A stretch of 64,000 bases of DNA from Colias croceus. Its lineage: Eukaryota > Arthropoda > Insecta > Lepidoptera > Pieridae. Both the position numbers and the translations under genes were made by a program. Under the pieces are notes generated by a model. It did no database searches. It had not been told where the DNA came from and saw only the letters and a program-made list of their open reading frames with translations. Below are positions 33,601-37,100 of this stretch, piece by piece; positions within the stretch are counted from its first letter, which is position 1, and the number at the start of each line of letters is the position of its first letter. The stretch covers positions 7,199,622-7,263,621 of the forward strand of contig NC_059537.1 of NCBI RefSeq assembly GCF_905220415.1, given 5' to 3'.

Positions 33601-34165
33601 TCAAATAGAATAAATCTTGTACACCATACCGCCAGTCACTGAAGGAAAATAATCTTATAAAGTATCAAATTAACGTAGAAATTACCTCGTTATCTCCTCT
33701 AATAGTTTGCAAGGGTCCGTCGCGTAGAACTTGACACCGAAATAGAACGTGTGTGTGTCGGAACTGTGAAGTTGCCGCCGCAGACGTTTCCCGGCGTCCA
33801 GCCAGTGCTGAAAACCATATTTATATGAAGACGGGAATCCATCTAAGTTCGTCATGTTTTACGAGAACTACTCCGCAAACTATGGTGAACTTAAATGGAT
33901 AGAGTATAGTAATGCTAGGGTACAATGTCCATATTCTAAAGGATTTCAGTTCACACAGGATTTTGGTAAAGCTTTTGTTTGGTATGTTCATTTTTGATAG
34001 ATATTTGGTCACATTGTCTAATTAGTATTTCAGATGAGTCTAACTACTATATTTACTTACCGTTTGATTGTCTTGATCAACGTATCGCAGTCCAAAGTAA
34101 GCCGTCTCTAGAAGATCCAAGTGTCTGAATACAACATCCAGGAGTGCTTGACCAGCGCTATTGTC
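486..34165 (-). CDS. EPB41L4A: Band 4.1-like protein 4 (EPB41L4A-type FERM protein), 14 exons, 5' end missing
   Basis: FERM proteins of this family sit at the inner face of the plasma membrane and link membrane proteins to cortical actin; the exact role of the L4 branch is poorly known. The exons, in transcription order, are 34165-34061, 33807-33686, 29025-28928, 12534-12414, 12036-11949, 11871-11719, 11163-11009, 10057-9957, 9439-9364, 5901-5713, 4195-4046, 2406-2331, 1832-1747 and 669-486. All junctions are GT-AG with matching phases, giving 1704 nt (567 codons plus stop). Family hallmarks are FYFGVKFYATDPCK, EITRYQLFLQLKQDVL, SELGDY, the MYGVDLHPV block, EYFLGLAPSG, CRHLWRCCSDHHTFFR and HFTRTPSRRY. 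An Arg/Ser/His-rich linker and a C-terminal block with KKWLPSELKQHLEF and EEQLKEIPYT follow. The initiator exon is not seen; by comparison with the family about 30 residues are missing. Assignment to L4A rather than L4B/L5 rests on remembered family sequences. Confidence 0.87.
724..1746. other. Intron, no other feature seen
   Basis: AT-rich sequence between the last two coding exons. I see no open frame with family resemblance, no repeat ends and no strong hairpin. Confidence 0.6.
1747..1832 (-). CDS. EPB41L4A: FERM gene exon, Arg/His-rich linker
   Basis: The exon encodes 28 residues from VASVRRSQMEPEIG to RPRRHRKH plus two bases. The acceptor is 'aaacag' and the donor is GTAAAT at 1746-1741. 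It enters in phase 0 after the CAA codon of the 2331-2406 exon and leaves in phase 2, which fits both possible acceptors of the last exon. It was found only by searching for a phase bridge, so it is less secure than the FERM exons. Confidence 0.72.
1833..2330. other. Intron
   Basis: AT-rich sequence without recognised repeats. The plus-strand open frame across 1727-1939 is a shadow of the minus-strand exon. Confidence 0.5.
2331..2406 (-). CDS. EPB41L4A: FERM gene exon, conserved EYELVDSESQW block
   Basis: The exon encodes EYELVDSESQWKEVLRQT...GGGVQ (25 codons after one phase base). The acceptor is 'tttcag' and the donor is GTAAGT at 2330-2325. The ELVDSE-QW core resembles the C-terminal part of band 4.1-like 4 proteins. 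Its phase joins the 4046-4195 exon only if that exon uses its GTGAGA donor, not the overlapping TGA. Confidence 0.82.
2407..3164. other. Intron, left part
   Basis: AT-rich sequence with no supported feature. Confidence 0.5.
3165..3375 (+). mobile_element. RTE-type LINE 3'-end fossil
   Basis: One plus-strand frame (around 3240-3316) reads REWRKKEEAFAKIGQTDL and then VIR before a stop. This is the pattern at the C-terminus of RTE-type reverse transcriptases (W-x-x-x-E-E-A-[FY]-A/T; compare WKMLEEAYAKR in the 6588-8927 copy). The upstream part is out of frame, and an AT-rich 'ttatattatttaataataataac' type tail follows. It is a short, antisense, dead fragment inside an intron of the FERM gene. 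Confidence 0.6.
3376..4045. other. Intron, right part
   Basis: This holds a 112-codon plus-strand open frame (3632-3970) whose first 60 residues look protein-like but match no family I know. Nothing else is recognised. Confidence 0.4.
4046..4195 (-). CDS. EPB41L4A: FERM gene exon, Arg/Ser/His-rich linker
   Basis: The exon encodes 49 residues, HRHRSRRQQSDAESELSRGS and onward through RRHRRHRSRHKHDS to ERDESQPDT. The acceptor is 'cgacag' and the donor is GTGAGA at 4045-4040. The last two bases (AA) join the A of the next exon to form Lys. Read through, the same place gives ACC AAG TGA, so intron retention would end the protein here with ...PDTK. Confidence 0.82.
4196..5630. other. Intron
   Basis: About 1.4 kb of AT-rich sequence. 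I see no transposon ends or open frames worth reporting. Confidence 0.5.
5631..5701 (-). repeat. Partial tandem duplicate of the neighbouring exon's 5' end
   Basis: This 71-bp segment matches 5828-5905 with a few substitutions and a 7-bp gap. On the minus strand it includes a copy of the acceptor 'ctag' and the first codons (ATC AGC GG...) of the 5713-5901 exon. It lies only a few bases past that exon's donor. Its frame meets a TAA after seven codons, so it is not a working coding exon in that phase. Confidence 0.8.
5713..5901 (-). CDS. EPB41L4A: FERM gene exon, Ser/Pro/Arg-rich linker
   Basis: The exon encodes 62 residues, ISGEANCPPINAAGGSPRST to SNDSRSNR, of low-complexity Ser/Arg/Pro character. 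The acceptor is 'tactag' before 5901 and the donor GTAAGT at 5712-5707. Phase is 2 in (TC+A) and 2 out (AA+A), agreeing with both neighbours. GC content is far above the surrounding intron. Only about 30 bp separate its acceptor from the 3' tail of an inserted LINE fragment. Confidence 0.85.
5934..6233 (-). mobile_element. 5'-truncated Jockey-like LINE fragment
   Basis: On the minus strand this encodes a LINE C-terminus: STFFIRTARDWNMLPESVFP, then DEYNMGVFKRRVNGYLLGKR, APS and a stop. The 50146-53075 element ends in the same way (FFIRTAKEWNSLPSSVFPDH... GRRAPT). The 3' UTRs also match ('atcaggcg...tggtcaa'). The tail is an (AAT)n/A-rich run at 5936-5957. It is a dead-on-arrival insertion in the same sense as the host gene. 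Confidence 0.82.
6234..6479. other. Intron between two LINE insertions
   Basis: AT-rich sequence with no supported feature. Confidence 0.4.
6480..8935 (-). mobile_element. RTE-type non-LTR retrotransposon, 5' truncated
   Basis: The element consists of the 779-codon open frame at 8927-6588, a roughly 100-bp 3' UTR and an AT-rich tail on the minus strand ('cttttattttattattattt', near 6490-6510). The family should start with a full apurinic-like endonuclease, but only its last part remains and the frame closes a few codons upstream of 8927, so the 5' end was lost on insertion. It lies in an intron of the FERM gene in the same orientation. Confidence 0.85.
6588..8927 (-). CDS. RTE-type endonuclease/reverse transcriptase, N-terminally truncated
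   Basis: The 779-residue frame is uninterrupted. Residues 1-75 hold the end of the endonuclease domain (KWTWISPDGKYKNEIDYM, then NTNHRMLRS in the SDHR position). Residues about 280-560 form the reverse transcriptase, with GPDKISNELLK, NYRPISLMSNIYKVFSKIL, FVDYSKAFDS, GVRQGDPLSPKLFS and the catalytic LRFADDIVLF. The C-terminal half has LGQIICHKDQ, IIYGCETWSL, KWRWTGHMIR and RWEDDL, all typical of RTE-clade elements in insects. It could make a polymerase but lacks the first endonuclease motifs, so autonomous movement is unlikely. The first Met is not necessarily a real start. Confidence 0.88.
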   Translation of the reverse strand: MVSTHLLLEHNLTLLNSFYKKNTKNKWTWISPDGKYKNEIDYMATNCKNAFSNISVLSRFNFNTNHRMLRSIMKLNVTKPPRKFIKPQKSEQFNVETLKNISEHIKKATKDLTIEDQNIDVLTKYGILEKQLNLAKPKNIKNNKYNLTNQTLQLIEERKKLLSNKPRKENLHLITKISKEIRENIRKDRKAIRQQALENHIKRTGGVKKAFNELKEINKEWIPKLNDDSRTGNKRPSTQRKHISEIATKFYENLYANRDKIQNSGNLHRNDIKQIIEPEPDIIPSEIEKAIYSQKTEKASGPDKISNELLKGTINELLPILTSIFNEIIKTGVIPTQWKQSYIILIFKKGHKEDIGNYRPISLMSNIYKVFSKILLGRISKKLDENQPREQAGFRQKYSTLDHIHTVKQIMEKYKEYNKPLYMAFVDYSKAFDSISHSAIWQSLEQQGVPTKYIDIIKSIYSHSKARIQLEFLGKSFGIERGVRQGDPLSPKLFSAVLESVFRKMNWDSFGLNIDGVKLNHLRFADDIVLFEDDPTKLEEMLKSLNEESVKVGLLMNKDKTKLLTNSKPTPIKIDNHTLDYVDEYIYLGQIICHKDQTSKEINRRIANGWKKYWSLKEIVKSNGLSMTIKRKVFDTCILPVIIYGCETWSLTKLHREKLARCQRAMERSMVGIKLRDKVRSSTIRKKTQVTDILRRIDQQKWRWTGHMIRDTQNKWSATVSNWCPRDGKRSRGRQQTRWEDDLKLTAGPHWRRVARDRIQWKMLEEAYAKRHTELRDIL
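8936..9363. other. Intron, possibly part of an unknown repeat
   Basis: This segment has open frames on both strands (9017-9304 plus, 8851-9132 minus) and a locally higher GC content around 9040-9160, but neither translation resembles a known family. Confidence 0.3.
9364..9439 (-). CDS. EPB41L4A: FERM gene exon, post-FERM linker
   Basis: The exon encodes 24 residues, PKLEDLRIKDCPEVKQPTSV then HRPN. The acceptor is 'gttgcag' and the donor GTAAGT at 9363-9358. It enters in phase 1 (G+TG) and leaves in phase 2 (TC+A), the only phase combination that stays open. Confidence 0.8.
9440..9956. other. Intron
   Basis: AT-rich sequence with no supported feature. Confidence 0.5.
9957..10057 (-). CDS. 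EPB41L4A: FERM gene exon, FERM-adjacent region
   Basis: The exon encodes 33 residues, SSRGSRPRPPPHFTRTPSRR then YVRPHASYTSLHD. The FTRTPSRRY core is a hallmark of the FERM-adjacent region of band 4.1 proteins. The acceptor is a CAGCAG tandem (NAGNAG), so two forms differing by one codon are possible. The donor is GTAAAA at 9956-9951. Confidence 0.85.
10058..11008. other. Intron with one repeat
   Basis: AT-rich intron. Apart from the repeat listed at 10300-10449 nothing is recognised. Confidence 0.5.
10300..10449 (+). repeat. SINE/LINE-tail-like repeat
   Basis: The segment contains 'cggcttgatcgattttcatg' and ends in 'gccggacagctagtaaa'. The 'ccgattt-catgaaattttg' body and the 'agctagt' end are shared by other units in the window. 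The typical GC tail is degraded. Confidence 0.5.
11009..11163 (-). CDS. EPB41L4A: FERM gene exon, end of FERM F3 lobe
   Basis: The exon encodes 51 residues, NDTSTYGFESPTRAACRHLW then RCCSDHHTFFR to TLGSRIRN. The C-[RK]-H-L-W-[RK]-C-x-x-[DE]-H-H-T-F-F-R string is the helix that closes the F3 (PH-like) lobe in band 4.1 proteins. The acceptor is 'tttttag', the donor GTAATA. Confidence 0.92.
11164..11718. other. Intron
   Basis: A moderately GC-rich patch around 11475-11600 has a minus-strand open frame, but it lacks splice signals in a usable phase. The flanking exons already join perfectly. Confidence 0.5.
11719..11871 (-). CDS. EPB41L4A: FERM gene exon, F3 lobe start
   Basis: The exon encodes 51 residues, GEDSVEYFLGLAPSGLLLLR then GKHTVATYYWPRVSKL to VADKN. 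The pattern [EY]-[YF]-x-L-G-L-x-P-x-G and Y-[YF]-W-P-R-[IV] marks the third FERM lobe. The acceptor is 'atacag' and the donor GTAAGG. Both junctions are in phase 0. Confidence 0.93.
11949..12036 (-). CDS. EPB41L4A: FERM gene exon, F2/F3 junction
   Basis: The exon encodes 29 residues, GISPAQAELSYLDKVKWLDM then YGVDLHPVL. The A-E-x-x-[YF]-L-x-x-[AV]-K-x-L-[DE]-MYGVD-HPV motif is diagnostic of FERM proteins of the 4.1 superfamily. The acceptor is 'ttgcag', the donor GTAAAT. Confidence 0.94.
12037..12413. other. Intron
   Basis: AT-rich sequence with nothing recognised. Confidence 0.5.
12414..12534 (-). CDS. EPB41L4A: FERM gene exon, F2 lobe
   Basis: The exon encodes 39 residues, ELGDYDPRRHGPGYVSEFRF then LTHQTPELEGRAADIHRTL. 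S-E-L-G-D-Y-D-P and the [YF]-[IV]-S-E-[FY]-R-F strand are family hallmarks. The acceptor is 'gcacag', the donor GTGAGT. A 16.4-kb intron full of transposons separates it from the next exon upstream (28928). Confidence 0.94.
12535..14514. other. Large intron, left section
   Basis: About 2 kb of AT-rich sequence. Small open frames at 13313-13498 and 13518-13817 have no recognisable content. Confidence 0.5.
14515..14710 (+). repeat. SINE-like repeat, 'accgcgcgga' tail
   Basis: The unit starts with 'tctatactaatattataaa' (SINE or LINE 3'-end body) and ends in 'gtgaaaccgcgcggaacag' plus 'ctagt'. It is about 90% identical by eye to 55366-55579, and an inverted relative is at 53572-53780, so these three belong to one subfamily. 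Confidence 0.75.
14711..15446. other. Large intron, unique-looking stretch
   Basis: AT-rich, with an (AAAT)n run at 15410-15430 just before the mariner-like end. No other feature is seen. Confidence 0.4.
15447..15925 (-). mobile_element. Mariner/Tc1-like element end, solo fragment
   Basis: The segment begins with the terminal-repeat-like 'acagggtgtcccaaaaagta' and is an inverted copy of 26380-26852 over its whole length, with scattered substitutions. Homology stops near 15925 at 'gtaagtgcaaaaatt', where a SINE-like repeat begins. No transposase is left in this copy. 'CAGGGTGTCCCAAAA' is a common terminus of IS630/Tc1/mariner relatives in insects. Confidence 0.7.
15927..16222 (+). repeat. SINE-like repeat with (TTTGTCTG)n
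   Basis: The unit contains a four-fold 'tgtctgtt' repeat near 16054-16083, the body 'gcatagattgacttcaaatt' and the end 'cacctacggggg' plus 'aggagctgtgat'. It abuts the mariner-like fragment, which suggests insertion into it. Confidence 0.55.
16263..16660. repeat. Two diverged tandem units with 'acagcgccatctatga'
   Basis: Unit 1 (16263-16455) and unit 2 (16472-16660) share 'actataaaaa(c/t)tac/atg', 'gagaaaca', 'aacagcgccatctatga' and 'aaaatcaa'. They are about 70-75% alike by eye. Each carries one AGATGGCGCT core on the minus strand (16395-16404 and 16582-16591). Confidence 0.6.
16880..17045 (-). repeat. SINE/LINE-tail repeat, inverted
   Basis: On the minus strand it reads from 'gtccctatgtccctttgtat' through 'acgcaacggattttgatgcg' to 'gcgggcgaagccgcgggcgg'. 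A closely matching copy in plus orientation is at 63765-63955. Confidence 0.75.
17046..18653. other. Large intron, section before the intact LINE
   Basis: It contains a 115-codon plus-strand frame (17511-17858) with no recognisable family and a slightly higher GC patch around 17620-17860. Nothing is assigned. Confidence 0.35.
19125..19179 (+). promoter_or_regulatory. tRNA-like A box and B box in the LINE leader
   Basis: TAGCCTAATGG at 19125-19135 fits the RNA polymerase III A-box consensus (TRGYNNARNGG), and GTTCGAATCTC at 19169-19179 fits the B box (GWTCRANNC). The 44-bp start-to-start spacing is within the tRNA range, and a T6 run follows at 19193-19198. The sequence resembles the head of a tRNA-derived SINE but cannot be folded by eye into a tRNA. 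Confidence 0.6.
19290..20453 (+). CDS. LINE ORF1, coiled coil plus degenerate SGNH-esterase-like domain
   Basis: The 387-residue protein probably binds the element's RNA. Residues about 44-80 form a heptad-rich coiled coil (INVLKEEIECLKNQLETANS and onward), which would give trimer or dimer formation. Residues 85-150 are Ser/Thr/Lys-rich. Residues about 166-290 resemble an SGNH hydrolase: PEILIIGGQQFIG stands where a GDS serine block would be, and LIISIGENDSN supplies the GxND block. The nucleophile serine is not present, so a binding role is more likely than catalysis. There is no CCHC zinc knuckle. The ATG at 19290 is the first in frame. The stop at 20451-20453 overlaps the open ORF2 frame. 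Confidence 0.82.
   Translation: MDEEFVTQRKNKTAFIIESPNTSFLSTSSTHSLPDLSTEQCDINVLKEEIECLKNQLETANSKIKNLLFENNRLRANSSPKATTKTKSPSVCKLKSLDGAATKNTKKLSSKSFSPVVNNQIANTYQNMQDDNINKICKDIPNESILQPIDETQKCIQDVPKSDPEILIIGGQQFIGLAPMLIRSRRNTKYQKYKIQSFTKPYAPATDILSCSNMLRDYDDNYLIISIGENDSNPFQLMASLTKTLGSFKNAKIIVVNVLQNRFLNEFKLNQMLLHVCNNYKNCTFLNVCNYSMYPSIKYICKRINFLIDMQFYTDHFLCLKNFKLKTSAVSQQSKPKQLNPILKKGTIPYLFSMMNNKIREKNKISIDLAPNESSSSFFRLNQSVKL
20408..23296 (+). CDS. LINE ORF2, endonuclease and reverse transcriptase
   Basis: ORF2 makes the nicking endonuclease and target-primed reverse transcriptase. The endonuclease motifs are FHQNIAGLLNK (upstream of any ATG), CFSETF, LTGDMNID and LSDHE. The reverse transcriptase has NYRPITLIPIISKIFEKIM, FFDMSRAFDCVNH, GVPQGSVLGPLLFLLYINDL and the catalytic LYADDISV. 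The C-terminus has AYHGYVSSILRYGLILWGNS. The frame opens after a TGA at 20405-20407 and overlaps the end of ORF1 by 46 bp in the -1 frame, but has no ATG before the first conserved motif. Translation therefore needs frameshifting or reinitiation at a non-ATG codon. The start given is the frame opening, not a proven initiation site. Confidence 0.9.
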   Translation: MVVIIFSAKSKCKTLSTSHFTLFHQNIAGLLNKLEAVEVILNEFLSENTYIDVICFSETFVRLGDETNIRLKNFKLGSVFSRSKEKRGGVCILVNKSIECTPVPYCTEISTEKVFECCGIEIRSMNIIIICIYRIPNSNPNEFLNRFVILLDKLIKNNKKRIILTGDMNIDTLKENYISQSLQDILLNYDLILHINEPTRQNSCLDLIISNIKNAKGAVHLLGLSDHETGQTLLCPIKKKSSPVVSHIKRRDFCKENITKFQKCLKSLSWSEVFIQNNCNEAFNKFHDYFILFYNLCFPINKIKIKNQNSGPKWITKGLRISSLRKRKLRYTYYKTRSTKNKEDFKKYDKLLKKCIKNSQINQNSSYLSKANNICKATWNIISDKVDEIKTYNYLEYINSGSIKVTNPEHIANSFNEYYTKHVSSDPASCKLGIETRETTMFLFPCTETETIRAVNSLKNTNSVGYDEICVFIIKLCINFIANVLTYLINLSFDEGIFPDRLKYSIVKPIHKKGEKHDIHNYRPITLIPIISKIFEKIMHKRLTDYLCKFSILKHEQNGFQKGKSTILAAYQLIRSILENIDSGTSATVIFFDMSRAFDCVNHNILLNKCDMYGIRGPSLNWIKSYLANRVQCVEIAYSAHGSDIKTVRSNSRLNSTGVPQGSVLGPLLFLLYINDLPNVTNYKCTLYADDISVTIPNVTSDLTCNYNLNLTLNRIIDWLKINNLTANLAKTKVMQFHNYKQRKYNINLIYKDIILEEVDEIKFLGIMLDSNCNWKSHINHLCSRINKFVFALRRLRAISSEKTALTAYHGYVSSILRYGLILWGNSTSVNRAFLAQKKCIRAICGVGPLESCRPLFRKLNVLTLTSMYILESCIFVKKHPQYFTRAANVSIIPSRDPDKLSMPRCKTALYSKSGPIMLIKIFNRIPKCIRNQTFNVYKNKLKKWLILNCFYSLKEFFDHKC
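23522..23999. other. Intron between LINE and GC-rich repeat block
   Basis: Mostly AT-rich. 23760-23815 has 'ctgccggcactcccggagtg', a short GC-rich stretch. No gene is seen. Confidence 0.4.
24000..24350. repeat. GC-rich repeat-like block with strong hairpin
   Basis: The block carries two copies of 'ggccctcacggcag' (about 24014 and 24180). It also has a small stem GTCGG/CCGAC (24099-24115), followed at once by an 11-bp perfect stem with a 7-nt loop (24120-24130 with 24138-24148). The composition is unlike the surrounding intron. I recall similar 'cggtaggaatccgaca' sequence as dispersed in Lepidoptera, probably from a LINE untranslated region, but cannot name the element. The open frames on both strands here are products of GC-richness. 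Confidence 0.5.
24590..25245 (+). pseudogene. Decayed Helitron replication-helicase fragment
   Basis: Helitrons move by rolling-circle replication using a Rep/helicase. Several plus-strand frames give, in the family's order: EIIRSLKTDELREARLTADD (arginine-rich N-terminal region), EDTPEPLKSLLLEEHTVQSK with LLLDNIRSYSSAFQM, QGQVCHLIGSLLPEGQPKFV and NSYVCSFKSTLEAFPQDGD. These correspond to the 'helitron-like N-terminal' domain (PEPL...FL.NIR.YN..FQM; QGQ.YH..GSLLP). There are many frameshifts and stops. The Rep nuclease and helicase parts are absent, and I did not see a 5' TC or 3' CTRR end. Confidence 0.75.
25368..25398. repeat. Perfect 12-bp hairpin
   Basis: GGTACCACAAAC is followed by a 7-nt loop and its exact reverse complement. 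It lies about 120 bp past the Helitron remnant, but no CTRR terminus follows, so it is not claimed as a Helitron end. Confidence 0.7.
25703..25741 (+). repeat. SINE-tail remnant
   Basis: Only the 3' end survives ('gcggacgaagtcgcgggcaa' then 'cagctagtga'). It ends 16 bp before the left arm of the mariner-like palindrome. Confidence 0.55.
25757..26344. mobile_element. Inverted duplication of a mariner-like transposase 3' part
   Basis: The arms (about 25757-26012 and 26086-26344) are imperfect inverted copies around a centre of about 73 bp. The minus strand of the left arm reads TWPPRSPDINPIDFF, the plus strand of the right arm AWPPRSLDLNPIDLF, so each arm carries one copy of the transposase segment W-P-P-x-S-P-D-L-N-P-[IL]-[DE] with the second catalytic Asp. 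Downstream residues (LDEITRKFIVAKETI) survive better on the left. Confidence 0.75.
25855..26061 (-). pseudogene. Mariner/Tc1-like transposase C-terminal fragment
   Basis: The 68-codon frame contains SGYLCPLTWPPRSPDINPID then FFRG, the region of the second catalytic Asp of DD[E/D] transposases. This is followed by NTTKTRDCHNLDEITRKF, a short version of the C-terminal helices. The N-terminal DNA-binding domain and the first catalytic Asp are missing. It forms the left arm of the palindrome. Confidence 0.7.
26345..26852 (+). mobile_element. Mariner-like 3' region and terminal repeat
   Basis: This continues the right arm outward and ends in 'tactttttgggacaccctgt', the inverse of the start of the 15447 copy. 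Between 26380 and 26852 it is an inverted copy of 15447-15925. No matching terminal repeat is seen on the left side, so the element is incomplete. Confidence 0.68.
26853..28927. other. Large intron, right section
   Basis: About 2 kb of AT-rich sequence. A 73-codon plus-strand frame (28048-28269) has no recognisable content. Nothing else is seen. Confidence 0.45.
28928..29025 (-). CDS. EPB41L4A: FERM gene exon, F1/F2 junction
   Basis: The exon encodes 32 residues after one phase base, YQLFLQLKQDVLRGRLPVNF then DLAAELAAYVLQ. R-Y-[QL]-x-F-L-Q-[LV]-K-x-D-[IV]-L-x-G-[RK]-L and the helix AA-x-LAAY-x-[LI]-Q are classic FERM F2 sequences. The acceptor is 'gccag', the donor GTAAGT. Confidence 0.94.
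29026..29968. other. Intron
   Basis: A GC-richer patch at 29310-29400 is present without an open frame of note. Confidence 0.45.
29969..30184 (+). repeat. SINE-like repeat, 'cgcgggcgaagccgcaggcg' tail
   Basis: It starts 'tctacactaatattataaag', has 'atggaccgattttaaaaatt' in the body and ends in the GC tail plus 'gaaagctagt'. It is a different subfamily from 14515-14710: the heads match, the tails differ. Confidence 0.75.
30185..31127. other. Intron
   Basis: Two small open frames (30369-30608 minus, 30619-30840 plus) occur back to back, but neither has family resemblance or splice signals. No feature is claimed. Confidence 0.4.
31128..31760. repeat. Unclassified dispersed-repeat-like unit starting with a hairpin
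   Basis: At 31130-31147 GACACGC-GGCA-GCGTGTC is a perfect 7-bp stem with a 4-nt loop. The following 'ccccttataactcgaaaact' and 'ccaaatttggtacatatcaa' I recall as recurring in lepidopteran genomes. No coding capacity is seen. The right boundary is arbitrary. Confidence 0.4.
31941..31963. repeat. (AAAT)n microsatellite
   Basis: About five AAAT units are followed by 'aaaatctttattttgc', as is common at the tails of CR1/Jockey-type LINEs. No coding remnant is attached. Confidence 0.6.
32499..33117. repeat. 619-bp near-perfect palindrome (295-bp arms, 29-bp loop)
   Basis: Left arm 32499-32793 and right arm 32823-33117 are reverse complements with no net indel; I noted only a few mismatches over 295 bp. 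The outer ends are GATATCCCACCAAAAACATA and its inverse. Neither arm encodes protein. Transcribed from the FERM gene (it lies in the intron between 33686 and 29025), it would fold into a long double-stranded hairpin. It may be a MITE-type or foldback transposon: if the terminus is TCCCACC, both sides are flanked by TA. Confidence 0.92.
33118..33685. other. Intron
   Basis: AT-rich. A short imperfect inverted repeat 'cattaatcccgaatagaatg' and 'cattccattcgggat' is present at 33404-33442. Nothing else is seen. Confidence 0.45.
33686..33807 (-). CDS. EPB41L4A: FERM gene exon, F1 lobe
   Basis: The exon encodes 40 residues plus two bases, HWLDAGKRLRRQLHSSDTHT then FYFGVKFYATDPCKLLEEIT. The motif [HY]-W-L-D and F-x-[VI]-K-F-Y-x-x-[DE]-P-x-x-L-x-E-E-[IL]-T-R is diagnostic for the first FERM lobe. 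The acceptor is 'ttttcag', the donor GTAATT. Confidence 0.95.
34061..34165 (-). CDS. EPB41L4A: FERM gene exon, most upstream one found
   Basis: The exon encodes 35 residues, DNSAGQALLDVVFRHLDLLE then TAYFGLRYVDQDNQT. G-x-x-[LV]-[LF]-D-x-[VI]-x-x-H-[LV]-[ND]-L-x-E-x-x-[YF]-F-G-L-[RQ]-[FY] is the FERM F1 ubiquitin-like fold. The acceptor is 'tgtag', the donor GTAAGT. It begins in phase 0, so the missing first exon should end on a whole codon. Confidence 0.94.
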
Positions 34166-37100
34166 CTACAAACAAAAACTACTTTTAGAATTATTTGATA
34201 CTTACTACATTATCTGATTTTTTCTTATTAGATGAATATAAATATTTATATACTGAAGAAAATGCTACATTTTGTAACAATTTAAAGGTCGCTTATTATT
34301 CCCATAGTAACTTCGATAAGGTTTTTCTCGTATTTGCGAGGAAAATTTCTGTCAGACCGACTTAATCCGAAAGACTTAAGCAGACTGTAGCTATGGCAAT
34401 ATATTTATTTTGATTTTCCATCAACAGGAAAACATTCGCATCTCTCAAAAAAATGTTGTGCAATAAACTGTAAAAAAAAACAATAAAAAAGATCACGAAT
34501 CCATTCACGCATAAGATGGGAATGAAAAAAGCGAACGAATCAAATAAAAATCGATCTCCCACGATACCGGCGCTGCTATCTCCAATTATCATTTCTCGGC
34601 GCTGGGCTTTCCACAATTAAGCTAATTCGCACGCGATCCTAAGGACCTGTAAGACCAGTAGTGATGTAGACTTGGCAGTATAATGATGGGGTTCACAGCA
34701 GCTCTCACGCATCATCACGGATCAAGCCCGATCACTTATAGTAGCGTCTAAATCGTCGGTTTCAAAAGAAATTAGCAGAACCCTTCCGTCACATGCAAAT
34801 TATGCTTGATACAGCATCGATGTATATTATTAAATTAACTGTTTATTTCCTTATATTATGATCTTGGTAGTTTCTCGTTTAATATAGGAATCGTGGTAAA
34901 ATCGAATGTTTTTTATTAATGTGCATGTTACGTTATAAACAATTATTACAAGTCTGAGAGAAGGTTTAGTTTCAGCCACTAAGATTTGGGTTTGTATGTA
35001 TTAGTCTAATAGGTAGCAGAGACTATTAAAAGGTTTTAATTTTTATACTTTATGCAACATAATATTATGTAGGTATATGATGCATTAAAATCACAATTAA
35101 ATGGCTTGGTTAACCGCACCTGTCTGCTTCTATTACAATTTAATTATGTAAAAACTATTCAATAAAGGTCGTCAACTGTCCACAAATTCAATTGCAATAT
35201 TGGACGCATATATTATTTTATCATTCATAGCATCCACTAAACTAAAATATTTACCGTAACAAATTAAATCACATAACGACTAAGCGGTTAGGTTCCATGT
35301 TATACAAACGGTATGTATCAACATTCGGTTATTCTGCGTCAGTTTGTGGGATAATTGCGAAACAGTTCGAAGAGTTGAATAATAAATGATTTAATAACAG
35401 AGCGCGTTTGCTCCGAGCGGGGTATGTTCAGTTAAAAAAACAAGTAACGATTTGAAAATTTGTCGGCAGACATGGCGGGTAGCTCATTCGTACATTGTGC
35501 TGTGTGCACGCGATCTGCGCCTCGGGCCATCAGCACTATCTATACAAAACGACAGTCTGTTTGTCGACAGCAACATTTAATTTTAAACCCTAGTGATTTA
35601 TATATATGTATACCTATCGAGCGACGCTGAATTCCAATAGGTAGTTTGATTTATTATCCCAGCGCGACAAAAGTATCGACTGCCACCTTCATTTAGAAGT
35701 TACAATGCATTTCATTATTCTTTAATATTAATAAGAAATTTAGATACCTTTAAAACTTCCAAATCAAGTAAAAGAAAATTGTACTTATTGTGCCCTTGTC
35801 GCCTTCTACTCCTCTCTTTTGCTTATTTATGGCAAACATTTAATTACTCAAAAAAAAGGCTTCCCCTTTCCTAATTAAAGAAAAACATAATGATTTCCTT
35901 GTCAACCCTCTCACGAACAGGATTGAATTACCTACGTAATTTCTTTCAAATTGGTCATAAAGAAAAATTAGAAAGGCATTGTTTAACGCAATTATGGGGG
36001 GTTCGTAATTGCTAATAGGGCTTTTGAAAGTGCCTTAACAAAGTTATCAATATAACGCAAGGTGCATCTAGGTACGCAACAGACCGTGAAATACTGTCGT
36101 CTCAATTTACTCCCGCGACAATACCTACAGTTCGCAATAGCCCCACACTTACTTCGCTAAGCTTTCCTCGTAAATTGCTATACGACTCTTCGTCTTTCTT
36201 ACGTTCAATGATTTGAAACGGGAATATAATTCTTAAGCCGAGACTTTAAACAGAGGAAATGTTTTTGTTAGGTTAGCGGAGTTTCAGTGCTCAAATGGTC
36301 CAACTTTAATTGAAGACATTGAAAAAGCCAGTATATTTTAGGATCGCTTAAATATAACAATGCATAGCACACACCTCATATAGATCCTTTATAAGCATAA
36401 TATAGGGTTACGTAATTTATGATCATTTATAAGCATATAAGGTTGTAGTCTACAAATTAATAATTAATGATTTATGTAGAATTATTGGAAGTTAAACTTA
36501 AAAAAATACACCAAAAGATATTTAAATTTTTTCGTTTCTTGTACACTTGAAAAATACTTGTCAGTGAAATCGAAAATAATTTTTAAGAATTTAATCAAAA
36601 TTGAAATAAATAGAAATATATCAAATAAATAAAGCCGTACAAATTACTAATGCGGAAAGAGAAAAGTTGTCGTCGGTTCTGTTCAAGATAAATGTTCCTT
36701 TGTAGATAGGAAAACTGTAGGGGAAGGACGGCGATTTATCTAAAATAACCATACAATTTAACGGAAAACGTCGAACTCTCGTCGTTACCACTTTGTCCAA
36801 ATTGGAAGATTTTAGCGCAATATATCTCAAGAATTTGTTTCACGAACAACTTACAAGTGATATTTGGAAAAACAAAAGAGTCTCTTTGTTAATGTATTAG
36901 TTATGACCTAAATATAGGACATTATTTACGAATGTTATTTACATCGTTAGTAAGTTATTCGGTAATACTAGCAGTGTGTTCCTTTATGAATATTTGACTG
37001 TTTATGAATATAATTCGGAGACTAACAGGAGTTGCTCCTATGTGCGTCGTTAGTTGATTGCCGTTACAGGCTGATTTGAATGTCGCATGTTTATGCATCA

